From contig NZ_CP017634.1 of assembly GCF_002777255.1 (NCBI RefSeq), positions 4,910,903 through 4,974,902 of the forward strand: a stretch of DNA of 64,000 nt, read 5' to 3'. Position numbers and translations under genes: made by a program. The notes under the pieces are model-generated. The model was not told the DNA's origin, made no database searches, and saw nothing but the letters and a program-made list of their open reading frames with translations. Positions 8,557 through 16,892 of this stretch are shown here, in pieces; position 1 is the first letter of the stretch, and each line of letters starts with the position of its first letter. The stretch is from Candidatus Formimonas warabiya (lineage in GTDB: Bacteria; Bacillota; Dehalobacteriia; Dehalobacteriales; Dehalobacteriaceae).

Positions 8557-8943
8557 TTGGCGCGAAGACAAACACGCAGGAAAAAGGAACGAAAAAATGT
8601 TGAGTATGGAGTGGCCCATATTCAGTCAACTTTTAATAACACCTTGGTTTTGATTACAGACAAAGTAGGGAATGCCATTTCCTGGTCCAGTGCCGGGTCA
8701 ATGGGATTTAAGGGATCGAGAAAGAGCACCCCCTTTGCGGCTCAAATGGCGGCAGAGACTTGTGCCAAAGAAGCTATGGAACACGGCATGAGACATGTGG
8801 AATGTTTGGTGAAGGGTCCTGGCGCGGGCCGTGAAGCCGCAATTCGATCATTACAGGCAGCCGGCTTGGAAGTAAGCATGATTAAGGATGTTACTCCCAT
8901 ACCTCATAATGGTTGCAGACCACCGAAAAGAAGAAGAGTATAG
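8557..8943 (+). CDS. rpsK: 30S ribosomal protein S11
   Basis: This 128-residue protein of the platform shows GVAHIQSTFNNTLVLITD, WSSAGSMGFKGSRKSTPFAAQMAAE and the terminal DVTPIPHNGCRPPKRRRV, all hallmarks of S11. The start is TTG seven bases after AAAGGAGG. It lies in the Shine-Dalgarno helix region of the 30S subunit near the mRNA exit. Confidence 0.97.
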   Translation: MARRQTRRKKERKNVEYGVAHIQSTFNNTLVLITDKVGNAISWSSAGSMGFKGSRKSTPFAAQMAAETCAKEAMEHGMRHVECLVKGPGAGREAAIRSLQAAGLEVSMIKDVTPIPHNGCRPPKRRRV

Positions 8944-8957
8944 GAGGTACAGTGTAG

Positions 8958-9584
8958 ATGGCAAGATATACAGGGCCAGTGTGCAGGTTATGTCGGCGGG
9001 AAGGGACCAAACTGTATCTTAAAGGCGATCGATGCTATTCAGATAAATGTGCGGTGGTAAAAAGAGCCTATGCACCGGGACAGCACGGTCAATCCCGCAA
9101 AAAGACGTCTGAATACGGAATTCAGCTCCGGGAAAAACAAAAAGCGCGGAGAATTTATGGTATTTTGGAAAACCAGTTCCGCAACTATTTTGAAAAAGCT
9201 GAACGACAAAAAGGGGTCACAGGGGAGAATCTGTTGCGCTTATTAGAGTGCCGTTTGGATAATGTGGTTTACCGTTTAGGCTTTGCCAATTCTCGGGTGG
9301 AAGCCAGACAGCTGGTACGGCATGGGCACTTTACCGTCAACGGGCGCCATGTGAATATACCTTCTTTTATTGTTCGGGTAGGTGAGCAAATTGCTGTGAG
9401 CGAAAGCAGCAGAAAATCTCCCAAAATTGCTGAGATCAGTGAATTGGCTGCGCATAAAACGACCCCTGCCTGGCTGGAAATGGATAAGGATCAGCTGGTA
9501 GGGAAGGTGGTAGCACTACCATCCAGGGAGGATATTGACGTACCAATTGAAGAACATCTGATCGTAGAGTTGTATTCACGTTAA
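8958..9584 (+). CDS. rpsD: 30S ribosomal protein S4, cysteine-rich N-terminus
   Basis: The 208-residue product starts MARYTGPVCRLCRREGTKLYL, with C9, C12, C26 and C31 forming the zinc-binding N-terminal motif found in one class of S4 proteins. The S4 RNA-binding domain (LDNVVYRLGFANSRVEARQLVRHGHF) lies at about residues 98-160. S4 nucleates 30S assembly and in many species represses the alpha operon. A regulatory pseudoknot was not identified here. Confidence 0.97.
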   Translation: MARYTGPVCRLCRREGTKLYLKGDRCYSDKCAVVKRAYAPGQHGQSRKKTSEYGIQLREKQKARRIYGILENQFRNYFEKAERQKGVTGENLLRLLECRLDNVVYRLGFANSRVEARQLVRHGHFTVNGRHVNIPSFIVRVGEQIAVSESSRKSPKIAEISELAAHKTTPAWLEMDKDQLVGKVVALPSREDIDVPIEEHLIVELYSR

Positions 9585-9652
9585 TTGTGATGAGAAAAGG
9601 GTTTATTTTGATGGATATTTTAGATCGGGTGTCCAAGAAGGAGGGCGAATAA

Positions 9653-10600
9653 ATGTTAGAGATTGAAAAGCCCAAAATTCAGTGCATCGAGATGGCGAGC
9701 GACAAAACGTATGGAAAATTTGTGGTAGAACCTTTGGAAAGAGGCTATGGTATTACCTTGGGCAATTCTCTCCGCCGGGTGCTTTTGTCTTCTCTCCCCG
9801 GTGCAGCGGTTACGGCCGTAAAAATTGACGGGGTGTTGCACGAGTTCTCTACTATTCCAGGAGTAGTAGAGGATACCACGGATATTATCCTCCAGTTAAA
9901 AGGCCTTTCTGTAAAGATGTACTCTGATGAGCCGCAACAAGTCTATATTGAAGTTGACGGGCCTGGTCAGGTTACCGCCGGTGATATTAAAGGGGATTTG
10001 GATGTGGAAATTTTAAATCCGGATCATCCCATTGCCACCTTAGACGATTCCGGCCATCTGTTTATGGAAATTACCGTAGAGAAAGGCCGGGGTTACGTTT
10101 CCGCAGAAAAGAATAAAAAAGAGGGGCATGTCATAGGGATCATCCCGGTAGACTCTTTGTTTTCGCCGGTGACAAAAGTGAATTATCATGTGGAAGATAC
10201 CCGGGTAGGTCAACAAACAGACTATGATAAGCTTACTTTGGAAGTCTGGACGGATGGGACCATCGCTCCTGATGAAGCAATCAGTTCCAGTGCCAAGATA
10301 TTAAATGATCACCTAAAATTATTTATTGGTCTAACTGAGTCCATTTCCGACGAAATCACCATGGTGGAAAAAGAGGAAGAAAAGAAAGACAAGCTTTTGG
10401 AATTGACCATTGAGGAATTGGATTTGTCGGTACGCTCCTATAACTGCCTGAAAAGGGCGGGAATCAATACGGCGCAGGAACTCATTCAGCGCACAGAAGA
10501 GGATATGATGAAAGTCCGGAATTTGGGCCGGAAGTCCTTGGAGGAAGTTCAGGAGAAATTAAAGGAACTGGGACTCAGTTTAAGAAAGAGCGACGAATAA
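9653..10600 (+). CDS. rpoA: RNA polymerase alpha subunit
   Basis: The 315-residue product contains the N-terminal assembly domain (FVVEPLERGYGITLGNSLRRVLLSSLPG and VVEDTTDIILQLK). A charged linker follows (KEEEKKDKLLE), then the C-terminal promoter-contacting domain (LDLSVRSYNCLKRAGINTAQELIQRTEEDMMKVRNLGRKSLEEV). It starts at ATG after AAGGAGGG and lies between rpsD and rplQ as usual. Confidence 0.98.
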   Translation: MLEIEKPKIQCIEMASDKTYGKFVVEPLERGYGITLGNSLRRVLLSSLPGAAVTAVKIDGVLHEFSTIPGVVEDTTDIILQLKGLSVKMYSDEPQQVYIEVDGPGQVTAGDIKGDLDVEILNPDHPIATLDDSGHLFMEITVEKGRGYVSAEKNKKEGHVIGIIPVDSLFSPVTKVNYHVEDTRVGQQTDYDKLTLEVWTDGTIAPDEAISSSAKILNDHLKLFIGLTESISDEITMVEKEEEKKDKLLELTIEELDLSVRSYNCLKRAGINTAQELIQRTEEDMMKVRNLGRKSLEEVQEKLKELGLSLRKSDE

Positions 10601-10623
10601 TCTCAGGCAAAGGAGGTTTAGAC

Positions 10624-10962
10624 ATGGCATATCGTAAACTGGGAAAAACCAGCAGCCACCGTCGTGCAATGTTCAGAAACATTGTCACTTCATTACTGGA
10701 TAAAGGACGTATTGAAACCACGGAACCAAAGGCGAAGGAATTAAAAAGCATCGCCGAAAAAATGATTTCTCTGGGCAAAAGGGGAGATCTCCATTCCCGG
10801 CGCCTGGCTTTGTCCTATTTGATGGACGAAGATGTGGTCACAAAATTGTTTGCTACTACAGCCCCTCGTTACCAGGACCGGCCAGGAGGATACCTGCGCA
10901 TTGTGAAGCTGGAGCAGCGGCGGGGGGATTCAGCTCAAATGGTTCTGGTGGAATTGGTTTAA
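10624..10962 (+). CDS. rplQ: 50S ribosomal protein L17
   Basis: The 112-residue product begins MAYRKLGKTSSHRRAMFRNIVTSLL and ends PGGYLRIVKLEQRRGDSAQMVLVELV, typical for L17 near the exit tunnel. It follows AAAGGAGG. It is the last gene of the ribosomal cluster and is followed by an intrinsic terminator. Confidence 0.97.
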   Translation: MAYRKLGKTSSHRRAMFRNIVTSLLDKGRIETTEPKAKELKSIAEKMISLGKRGDLHSRRLALSYLMDEDVVTKLFATTAPRYQDRPGGYLRIVKLEQRRGDSAQMVLVELV

Positions 10963-10998
10963 TTAGCGTTTAAGTGCGGAACCCCATATTTTTATCGA

Positions 10999-11036
10999 AG
11001 TAAGAGTCAGGAGGCAGGTTCCTGGCTTTACTTTTT
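10999..11036 (+). terminator. Rho-independent terminator after rplQ
   Basis: AGTAAGAGTCAGGA is followed after a seven-base loop by TCCTGGCTTTACT and a run of five T. The stem has a small internal mismatch but keeps both ends paired. It would end the spc/alpha transcript before the ECF transporter genes. Confidence 0.75.
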
Positions 11037-11080
11037 CATTCAAAGGATGCATCAATTTCGGGCTGCTGGAGGGGAGAAGC

Positions 11081-11908
11081 TTGATTTCCATTAAGAGCCT
11101 TTCGTATGCATATAAAACACAAAAGGGTGAAACAAAGGCCTTAGATGAGGTGAATTTGGACATTAAAAAAGGGGAGTGGCTGGCGATTATCGGACCCAAC
11201 GGTTCGGGAAAATCAACTTTAGCCCGTCATCTCAATGCCCTTCTATTGCCGGAGTCAGGTACTGTAACCGTGGAAGGAATGGATACCTCTGATGCTGCCA
11301 TGATCTGGAAAATCCGCCAGAAGGTAGCCTTTGTCTTTCAAAACCCGGACAACCAGTTGATTGCGACCACGGTGGAGGAAGACGTGGCTTTCGGTCCGGA
11401 AAACCTGGGGTTTCCTCCGCAAAAAATTGCCGAACAGGTTGCCCAAGCCTTACAGGTGGTAGGAATGATGGACTTTCGTGAGTCCGCTCCCCACCTTCTT
11501 TCCGGGGGGCAAAAGCAAAGAGTGGCCATTGCCGGGGCCTTAGCTATGAACCCGGAATATTTGGTGATGGATGAAGCAACTGCCATGCTGGATCCCCAGG
11601 GGCGGCAGGAAGTGATCAAGACATTAAGTCACCTGAATCAAGAATTAAAATTAACCATTGTTTACATTACCCATTTCATGGAAGAGGTAGTCTTTGCCCA
11701 TCGGGTAGCAGTTTTAGATCAAGGAAAAGTAAAAATAACAGGGACACCCAAAGAGGTGTTCGCCCAGTCCGGTGCCTTGATGAAAATGGGACTGGACGTT
11801 CCGGAAATTACCCTTTTGGCGGATAAATTAAAGCAAAAAGGCTGGATCCGGTCGGGTGGCATCACGACGATAAATGAAATGGTGGAGAGCTTATGTCAAT
11901 TGAAATAA
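11081..11908 (+). CDS. ecfA1: ECF transporter ATPase EcfA1
   Basis: This is one of the paired ATPases that energise energy-coupling-factor vitamin importers. Walker A is GPNGSGKST at residues 38-46, the ABC signature LLSGGQKQR lies in the middle, and Walker B is YLVMDEA. It starts at TTG after GGAGGGGAG. The gene overlaps ecfA2, and the A1-A2-T order directly after rplQ is the standard Firmicute arrangement. Substrate-specific S components are not present here and are expected elsewhere in the genome. Confidence 0.95.
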   Translation: MISIKSLSYAYKTQKGETKALDEVNLDIKKGEWLAIIGPNGSGKSTLARHLNALLLPESGTVTVEGMDTSDAAMIWKIRQKVAFVFQNPDNQLIATTVEEDVAFGPENLGFPPQKIAEQVAQALQVVGMMDFRESAPHLLSGGQKQRVAIAGALAMNPEYLVMDEATAMLDPQGRQEVIKTLSHLNQELKLTIVYITHFMEEVVFAHRVAVLDQGKVKITGTPKEVFAQSGALMKMGLDVPEITLLADKLKQKGWIRSGGITTINEMVESLCQLK

Positions 11909-12750
11909 AAGATCTCTCTTATATCTATCTGCCCGGTACTCCTTACGAAAAAACTGCCTTAAAAAAAATCAATATGCACATCGGCAAAGGGGAGTTTATT
12001 GGTCTGATAGGACACACCGGATCCGGTAAGTCCACCTTGGCCCAACATTTGAACGGGCTGTTGAAGCCTACCCAAGGCAGTATTTCCATTGACGGCGTGA
12101 GCCTCTGGGAAAAAAAGAAACCGCCCGCCGATTTATGCCGTAAAGTAGGCCTGGTATTTCAGTATCCAGAGCATCAGCTTTTTGCCGAGACGGTCTATGA
12201 GGATGTGGCCTTTGGGCCCCGCAACCTGGATATTCCGGAAGCAGAATTACCTTCCCTGGTCAGACAGTCTTTAGAGTGGGTAGGCTTGTCCTATGAGGAA
12301 TTTAAAGACAGGTCGCCTTTTGCCTTAAGCGGGGGCCAGAAAAGAAGAGTGGCCATGGCAGGGGTGCTGGCCATGCAGTCTGACGTACTTGTGCTGGACG
12401 AGCCAACCGCGGGCTTGGATCCGGCGGGACGGAAAGAGATGATTAGCCTGGTCAAACAGCTATATCAAAAATACGACAGAACAGTGGTATGGATCTCTCA
12501 CAATATGGATGAAATTGCCCGTTTAGTTAACAGGCTCATTGTGATGTACCGGGGGAAAATATATCTGGATGGCGCGCCCAGGGAAGTCTTTGCCCGGGAG
12601 CAGGAGCTAAAAAATATCGGCTTGGATATTCCGGCGGCAGCTGCTGTGGTACGGAGATTGAAGGAAAGAGGTAAGCCGGTACCGGGGAGAGCCATCACCA
12701 TAGACGAGGCTTTTCAGGAAATATCACAATGGATGGGGGGCAACCGATGA
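11893..12750 (+). CDS. ecfA2: ECF transporter ATPase EcfA2
   Basis: The second ECF ATPase (285 residues) has Walker A GHTGSGKST near residue 40, signature ALSGGQKRR, Walker B VLVLDEPTAGLD and a switch His in WISHNMDE. It overlaps the end of ecfA1 by 16 bases and shares an ATGA overlap with ecfT, so the three subunits are translationally coupled. It would form the EcfA1-EcfA2-EcfT module shared by several vitamin S components. Confidence 0.95.
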   Translation: MSIEIKDLSYIYLPGTPYEKTALKKINMHIGKGEFIGLIGHTGSGKSTLAQHLNGLLKPTQGSISIDGVSLWEKKKPPADLCRKVGLVFQYPEHQLFAETVYEDVAFGPRNLDIPEAELPSLVRQSLEWVGLSYEEFKDRSPFALSGGQKRRVAMAGVLAMQSDVLVLDEPTAGLDPAGRKEMISLVKQLYQKYDRTVVWISHNMDEIARLVNRLIVMYRGKIYLDGAPREVFAREQELKNIGLDIPAAAAVVRRLKERGKPVPGRAITIDEAFQEISQWMGGNR

Positions 12751-13547
12751 TCAGTAACTTTAGTATTGGTCAGTATTATCCCATAAAATCGCCCCTGCAC
12801 CGGTTGGATCCCCGGACCAAAATCAGCGCGGTATTTTTTTTCATTATTGCCCTGTTTTTTGCCCATGATTATTACAGTTATTTTGTCGCCATCCTCTTTT
12901 CCCTATTGCTGATATTTTTGTCCCGGGTGCCGATAAAGATTTTGCTCAGAGGTCTGAAGCCCATCTTTATTTTTGTGATCATTACTGCCTTTATTCATCT
13001 GTTTTTTACGCCGGGAACGGAGATTTGGCGCTGGAAAATCCTTAAATTAACAAAAGAGGGGTTGGATCAAGCCATTTTTATGTCCATCCGATTGATCCTG
13101 CTCATCGGCGTATCTTCTTTGCTCACGCTGACAACGACACCTGTTTCTTTAACAGATGGGATGGAGCGGCTATTGGGGCCCTTTAAAAAAATAGGCCTTC
13201 CGGCCCACGAACTGGCCATGATGATGACCATAGCCCTCCGGTTTATCCCCACATTATTGGAAGAGACAGAGAAGATTATGAAAGCACAGGTATCCCGCGG
13301 GGCTAATTTCTCTTCAGGCAGCCTGCTGAAAAGGGCGAAAGTTTTGGTGCCCTTGCTGGTTCCTTTGTTTATCAGCGCCTTTAAACGAGCGGAAGAGCTG
13401 GCCTTGGCCATGGAAGCCCGGGGCTATCACGGCGGAGAAGGACGCACCAGGATGCGGGTACTGGTGATGAAATGGTTTGACTGGATATCTTTAGGAGTAA
13501 TCATGCTTTTTTTAGCTTACATGGGATATTACAGGTGGCTGGCGTAA
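12747..13547 (+). CDS. ecfT: ECF transporter transmembrane protein EcfT
   Basis: This 266-residue membrane subunit couples the ATPases to the S component. It begins MISNFSIGQYYPIKSPLHRLDPRTKI, where the DPRTK motif is typical. Several hydrophobic helices follow, and the coupling-helix Ala-Arg-Gly signatures appear as SRGANF and EARGYHGG. The ATG at 12747 overlaps the ecfA2 stop as ATGA, so the in-frame ATG at 12729 is not needed. Confidence 0.94.
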   Translation: MISNFSIGQYYPIKSPLHRLDPRTKISAVFFFIIALFFAHDYYSYFVAILFSLLLIFLSRVPIKILLRGLKPIFIFVIITAFIHLFFTPGTEIWRWKILKLTKEGLDQAIFMSIRLILLIGVSSLLTLTTTPVSLTDGMERLLGPFKKIGLPAHELAMMMTIALRFIPTLLEETEKIMKAQVSRGANFSSGSLLKRAKVLVPLLVPLFISAFKRAEELALAMEARGYHGGEGRTRMRVLVMKWFDWISLGVIMLFLAYMGYYRWLA

Positions 13548-13552
13548 AGTCG

Positions 13553-13681
13553 AAAGTTAAAAGCCAAAAGTCAAAAGTCAAAAGCCTAAGTCCGAAAGCG
13601 AGTCCAAGAGCTTTGGAGGAAGATTAGACAGAATAGCTAGTAATAAGTGACTTTTGACCTTAGACTTTTGACTTTCGACTG
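13553..13681. repeat. Imperfect inverted repeat element between ecfT and truA
   Basis: The left arm AGTCGAAAGTTAAAAGCCAA continues with AAAGTCAAAAGTC units. The right arm reads CTTTTGACCTTAGACTTTTG then ACTTTCGACT, whose reverse complement begins AGTCGAAAGTCAAAAGTC. About 60 bases separate the arms and no protein is encoded. The arms consist of short AAAGTC/GACTTT units, so the element could be a small dispersed palindromic repeat or MITE-like sequence. Copy number in the genome is unknown from this window. Confidence 0.7.
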
Positions 13682-13704
13682 AACCGAAAGGTAGGAAGAG
13701 CAGG

Positions 13705-14448
13705 ATGACGCGAAATATTAAGCTCCTCATCGAATATGAGGGGACCAATTATGTAGGGTGGCAGAAACAGCCGGAAAGCCACGGAAAAAGTATTCAAGGA
13801 CTATTAGAAGATAGTTTACGCACCATGGTCCAGCATGAGGTACACTTAACTGCTGCCGGGCGTACCGATGCAGGCGTTCACGCCCAGGGCCAGGTGGCGA
13901 ATTTTTTTACCCCGAGCGCCATTCCTGCGGAGAGATTTCCCCCTGGACTGAAGGGATTGCTTCCCGCAGATATCGTGGTAAAGGGGGCCTGGGAGGTGCC
14001 GGAGCAGTTTCATGCCCGGTATAGTGCGCTTAGAAAGACCTATCGCTATACCATTCGAACGGCAAGGGCACCGAGTGCTTTTGAATGGCGGTATAGTCTG
14101 CATCTGCCCATACCGTTAAATGTGGAGGCGATGAAAACGGGGGCCGGTTTTTTCCTGGGAACCCATGATTTCACTTCATTTTGCGCCAAAGGCAGTCCGG
14201 CAAAAAAATTTATCAGAACGGTCCATGCCTGCCGGATATCTTCTGATCAAGAGCACATTTATTTTGAGGTTACGGCAGATGGCTTCCTATACAACATGGT
14301 GCGCATTATGGTAGGTACCTTAGTGAATGTGGGCCGGGGCAGATGGGCCCCGGAGCACGTAAAAACGATCATAGAAGCCAAAAATAGAAATCTGGCCGGA
14401 CCGACGGCCGAACCGCAGGGATTGATGCTCTGTGAGGTAAACTATTAG
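13705..14448 (+). CDS. truA: tRNA pseudouridine(38-40) synthase TruA
   Basis: The 247-residue enzyme isomerises uridines in the anticodon arm of tRNAs. The N-terminus is IKLLIEYEGTNYVGWQKQP, the catalytic aspartate is in AAGRTDAGVHAQGQVANF (about residue 56), and FHARYSALRKTYRY and FLYNMVRIMVGTLVNVGRG are conserved. It starts at ATG with a weak AAAGGTAGG site. It is normally next to the ECF genes and rplM in Firmicutes. Confidence 0.95.
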   Translation: MTRNIKLLIEYEGTNYVGWQKQPESHGKSIQGLLEDSLRTMVQHEVHLTAAGRTDAGVHAQGQVANFFTPSAIPAERFPPGLKGLLPADIVVKGAWEVPEQFHARYSALRKTYRYTIRTARAPSAFEWRYSLHLPIPLNVEAMKTGAGFFLGTHDFTSFCAKGSPAKKFIRTVHACRISSDQEHIYFEVTADGFLYNMVRIMVGTLVNVGRGRWAPEHVKTIIEAKNRNLAGPTAEPQGLMLCEVNY

Positions 14449-14487
14449 CACCAAGTTTCTGGTACCTTTATCATCGGTTAGAGGCTC

Positions 14488-14516
14488 TTGACATATTTAG
14501 CTTATTTTATTAAAAT
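14488..14516 (+). promoter_or_regulatory. Sigma-A-type promoter for rplM-rpsI
   Basis: TTGACA (14488-14493) and TAAAAT (14511-14516) are separated by exactly 17 bases. Transcription would start near 14523 and leave a leader of about 120 bases before the rplM GTG. Such leaders can carry the L13 ribosomal-protein leader element in Firmicutes. I could not confirm that structure by eye. Confidence 0.8.
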
Positions 14517-14645
14517 AACTTTGTGTGAGTTTATCCAAGATTCATTACCAACCTAATGCAGAATATTGGCGTGCCTGTGATCTTCAGCCCCGTTGGTTAT
14601 GGGCGAGACAATAGATGTTACTCAAGGTATAAGGAGGGAAAAAGC

Positions 14646-15080
14646 GTGCAAACATTTATGGCAACCCCCAAGGATATAGAGAGAAAGTGGTATATCCTGG
14701 ATGCGACAAACAAGCCTCTGGGCAGGTTAGCGACTGAAGCGGCCCGCTTGTTACGAGGAAAGCATAAACCCATTTTTACCCCACATATTGACACAGGAGA
14801 CCATGTGATTGTAATTAATGCAGAAAAAGTTTTGCTTACCGGTAATAAGCTTCAGCAAAAGAAATACTATCAGCATTCCCGGTATCCAGGTGGGTTAAAA
14901 GCGGTAGATTATCAAACTCTGTTGGCAACCAAACCGGAGCGGGCGATCGAAAAAGCTGTAAAAGGGATGGTCCCTCATAACCGTTTGGGAAGAAAAATCA
15001 TGACCAAAATCAGAATTTATCGCGGTGGGGAACACCCCCATGCAGCTCAAAAGCCTGAAGTTTGGAACTTTGAATCTTAA
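14646..15080 (+). CDS. rplM: 50S ribosomal protein L13
   Basis: The product starts MQTFMATPKDIERKWYILDATNKPLGRLATEAARLLRGKHK and ends GGEHPHAAQKPEVWNF, full-length L13 (144 residues), an early 50S assembly protein. The start is GTG after AAGGAGGG. An in-frame ATG at 14556 would add 30 residues with no family support. It is coupled to rpsI. Confidence 0.96.
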   Translation: MQTFMATPKDIERKWYILDATNKPLGRLATEAARLLRGKHKPIFTPHIDTGDHVIVINAEKVLLTGNKLQQKKYYQHSRYPGGLKAVDYQTLLATKPERAIEKAVKGMVPHNRLGRKIMTKIRIYRGGEHPHAAQKPEVWNFES

Positions 15081-15106
15081 GATTTTTTGAAGGGAGGATT
15101 CGATCA

Positions 15107-15499
15107 GTGGCAGAGGTAAAATATTATGGCACCGGGCGCCGGAAAAATGCCATCGCAAAAGTATGGGTTGTACCCGGCGAGGGAAATGTGTTGGTAAACG
15201 AGCGCCAGCTCGACGAATATTTCGGCAAGAAAACCCTGGAAATGATTGTGAAGCAACCTTTGGAGCTTACAGGTACTTTGTCCCGGTTCAATGTAATTGC
15301 CAAGGTTCAAGGCGGCGGCACCACCGGACAGGCAGGCGCAGTCAGGCATGGGATTGCCCGGGCCCTGGTTCAGGCCGATGCAGGTTTACGACCGAAACTG
15401 AAATCAGCCGGCTTTATCACCCGGGATCCCCGGATGAAGGAAAGAAGAAAGTACGGGTTGAAGAAAGCACGTAAAGCAAGCCAGTTCTCGAAACGTTAA
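15107..15499 (+). CDS. rpsI: 30S ribosomal protein S9
   Basis: The 130-residue product has YYGTGRRKNAIAKVWVVPG near the N-terminus and the basic tail RDPRMKERRKYGLKKARKASQFSKR that reaches P-site tRNA. It begins at GTG after AGGGAGG. It pairs with rplM as in nearly all bacteria, and a terminator follows. Confidence 0.97.
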   Translation: MAEVKYYGTGRRKNAIAKVWVVPGEGNVLVNERQLDEYFGKKTLEMIVKQPLELTGTLSRFNVIAKVQGGGTTGQAGAVRHGIARALVQADAGLRPKLKSAGFITRDPRMKERRKYGLKKARKASQFSKR

Positions 15500-15513
15500 A
15501 ATATCAACAAGGC

Positions 15514-15543
15514 AAAAGCCATGGAGAAAAGTCCATGGCTTTT
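15514..15543 (+). terminator. Terminator after rpsI
   Basis: AAAAGCCATGG and CCATGGCTTTT form a perfect 11-bp stem with an eight-base loop, ending in T residues. It closes the housekeeping block and marks the boundary to the accessory island. Confidence 0.85.
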
Positions 15544-15612
15544 ACGCTTTATGGGAAAGGAAATTCCCTAAAATTATTTTCTTTTTTATCGCTCTCTGAT
15601 ACAGGATTTATC

Positions 15613-15641
15613 TTGATCATCGCGAAACAGTTAAATATAGA
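15613..15641 (+). promoter_or_regulatory. Candidate sigma-A promoter before the first MFS gene
   Basis: TTGATC (15613-15618) and TATAGA (15636-15641) are 17 bases apart. Each box matches consensus at four of six positions. The palindrome at 15645-15658 begins four bases downstream, placing it over the predicted transcription start where a repressor would act. Confidence 0.45.
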
Positions 15642-15644
15642 ATT

Positions 15645-15658
15645 GTATCCATGGATAC
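15645..15658. promoter_or_regulatory. Palindromic operator candidate GTATCCATGGATAC
   Basis: This 14-base sequence is a perfect dyad just downstream of the candidate promoter of the MFS/sigma-54-activator pair. It shares the G-AT-C/N2/G-AT-C layout, with half-sites eight bases apart, with sites at 26374, 27933, 28101, 34812, 35156 and 56885. The regulator is inferred to be a GntR-family protein. Confidence 0.5.
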
Positions 15659-15674
15659 TAGAAAGGGAACAAGC

Positions 15675-16892
15675 ATGGAAAAATGGAAAAGGAACCTGTT
15701 TATTGTAGTACTTGCCCAGTTTGTGATCCGCGCAGCCCATACTTTTGTCCTCCCTTATTTAGCATTATTTGTCGCGGAGTTGGGGGTCAGTGATCCAAAA
15801 CAAGTGGCATTTTGGGCCGGTGCCATTGCTTCGGCTAATTTTTTAGGCCAGTCTCTTTGCTCTCCTATTTGGGGTTCTTTAGCCGATCGATACGGGAGAA
15901 AGGCCATGCTCCTCCGGTCCATTCTCGCTATTGGCATTTTCACGCTCATGATGAGTATTGTGGTCAGTCCGCTGCAACTTTTTTTGGTGCGGCTGACATT
16001 AGGGTGTTTCAGTGGATTTAATGCCGCCGCCATCGCCTATATTTCCACGGAAACGCCGAAAGAAAAATTGGGGTATTCCTTAGGGTGGCTGCAGACCGGA
16101 CAGATGGCAGGCTTTTTAATCGGACCGGCCATTGGCGGGGTATTGGCGCACATTTGGGGTTTCAAAGGAAGCTTTATCATTGCCGGTCTGATTACCCTGG
16201 GCTTGTTTGGTCTGGTTTATTTTGTTACGGAAACCCGAACCGGTCATCCTTCAGGCAATCCCACTCAGGAAAAGCGTAAAGGGATTCTGGAGGCCTTAAA
16301 AATTATTGGAAAACAACCGGTCCAGATGGCATTGTTTTTTATCATTATTATTACGCAGCTTTCCAATAAAAGTATTGAGCCCCAATTAGCGATTTTTTTG
16401 TCCACGATTTATGAGGGGAAAAATCTGGAATTGGTTATTGCCAATGTTTTTATGATTACGGCTGTTTCTAATGTGATTTTAGCCCCCATCCTGGGACGGT
16501 TTGGAGACAAAAACAACCATTTTCAGGTGTTGTTTTGGTGTCTCTTAGGAGCGGGCCTGGTTACCATCGGTCAAATCTGGGTGAACAACATCTGGCAGTT
16601 ACTGATCCTCCGTTTTGCCTTAGGGGCTTTTTTAGCGGGTATTCTTCCTTCCGCCAATGCTCTGATTGGGACCCATACTCCCTTTGCCCAAAGAGGAGCC
16701 GTATTTGGCTTTTTGGCAAGTGCCAATGCTTTGGGAAATTTTGCCGGTCCTATTTTTGGGGGAAGCATCATTGGATTATTTGGCGTAGATTACGGTTTTT
16801 ATCTTGTTTTTTGCCTTACGGGAATGATGTTTTTGTTGGGTGGTGCGTTCATTAGACGGTGGGGCAGATATGGGAGAGAGGAGGAGGCATAA
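15675..16892 (+). CDS. MFS multidrug/organic solute transporter (copy 1)
   Basis: About 405 residues with twelve hydrophobic segments and the MFS loop motif GSLADRYGRKAM after the second helix. The second half repeats this at GRFGDKNNHFQVLFW. It would move a small solute across the cytoplasmic membrane by proton coupling; the substrate is not predictable. I start at the ATG 15675 (MEKWKRNLFIVVLAQF) because the close paralogue at 31572 begins the same way and an AAAGGG site precedes it. An ATG at 15651 lies inside an operator-like palindrome. The stop overlaps the next start as TAATG. Confidence 0.88.
   Translation: MEKWKRNLFIVVLAQFVIRAAHTFVLPYLALFVAELGVSDPKQVAFWAGAIASANFLGQSLCSPIWGSLADRYGRKAMLLRSILAIGIFTLMMSIVVSPLQLFLVRLTLGCFSGFNAAAIAYISTETPKEKLGYSLGWLQTGQMAGFLIGPAIGGVLAHIWGFKGSFIIAGLITLGLFGLVYFVTETRTGHPSGNPTQEKRKGILEALKIIGKQPVQMALFFIIIITQLSNKSIEPQLAIFLSTIYEGKNLELVIANVFMITAVSNVILAPILGRFGDKNNHFQVLFWCLLGAGLVTIGQIWVNNIWQLLILRFALGAFLAGILPSANALIGTHTPFAQRGAVFGFLASANALGNFAGPIFGGSIIGLFGVDYGFYLVFCLTGMMFLLGGAFIRRWGRYGREEEA

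Noticed and set aside
15651..15674. Upstream ATG start for the first MFS gene
   Set aside because: It lies within the palindrome GTATCCATGGATAC, and the paralogue at 31572 begins at the position equivalent to 15675.
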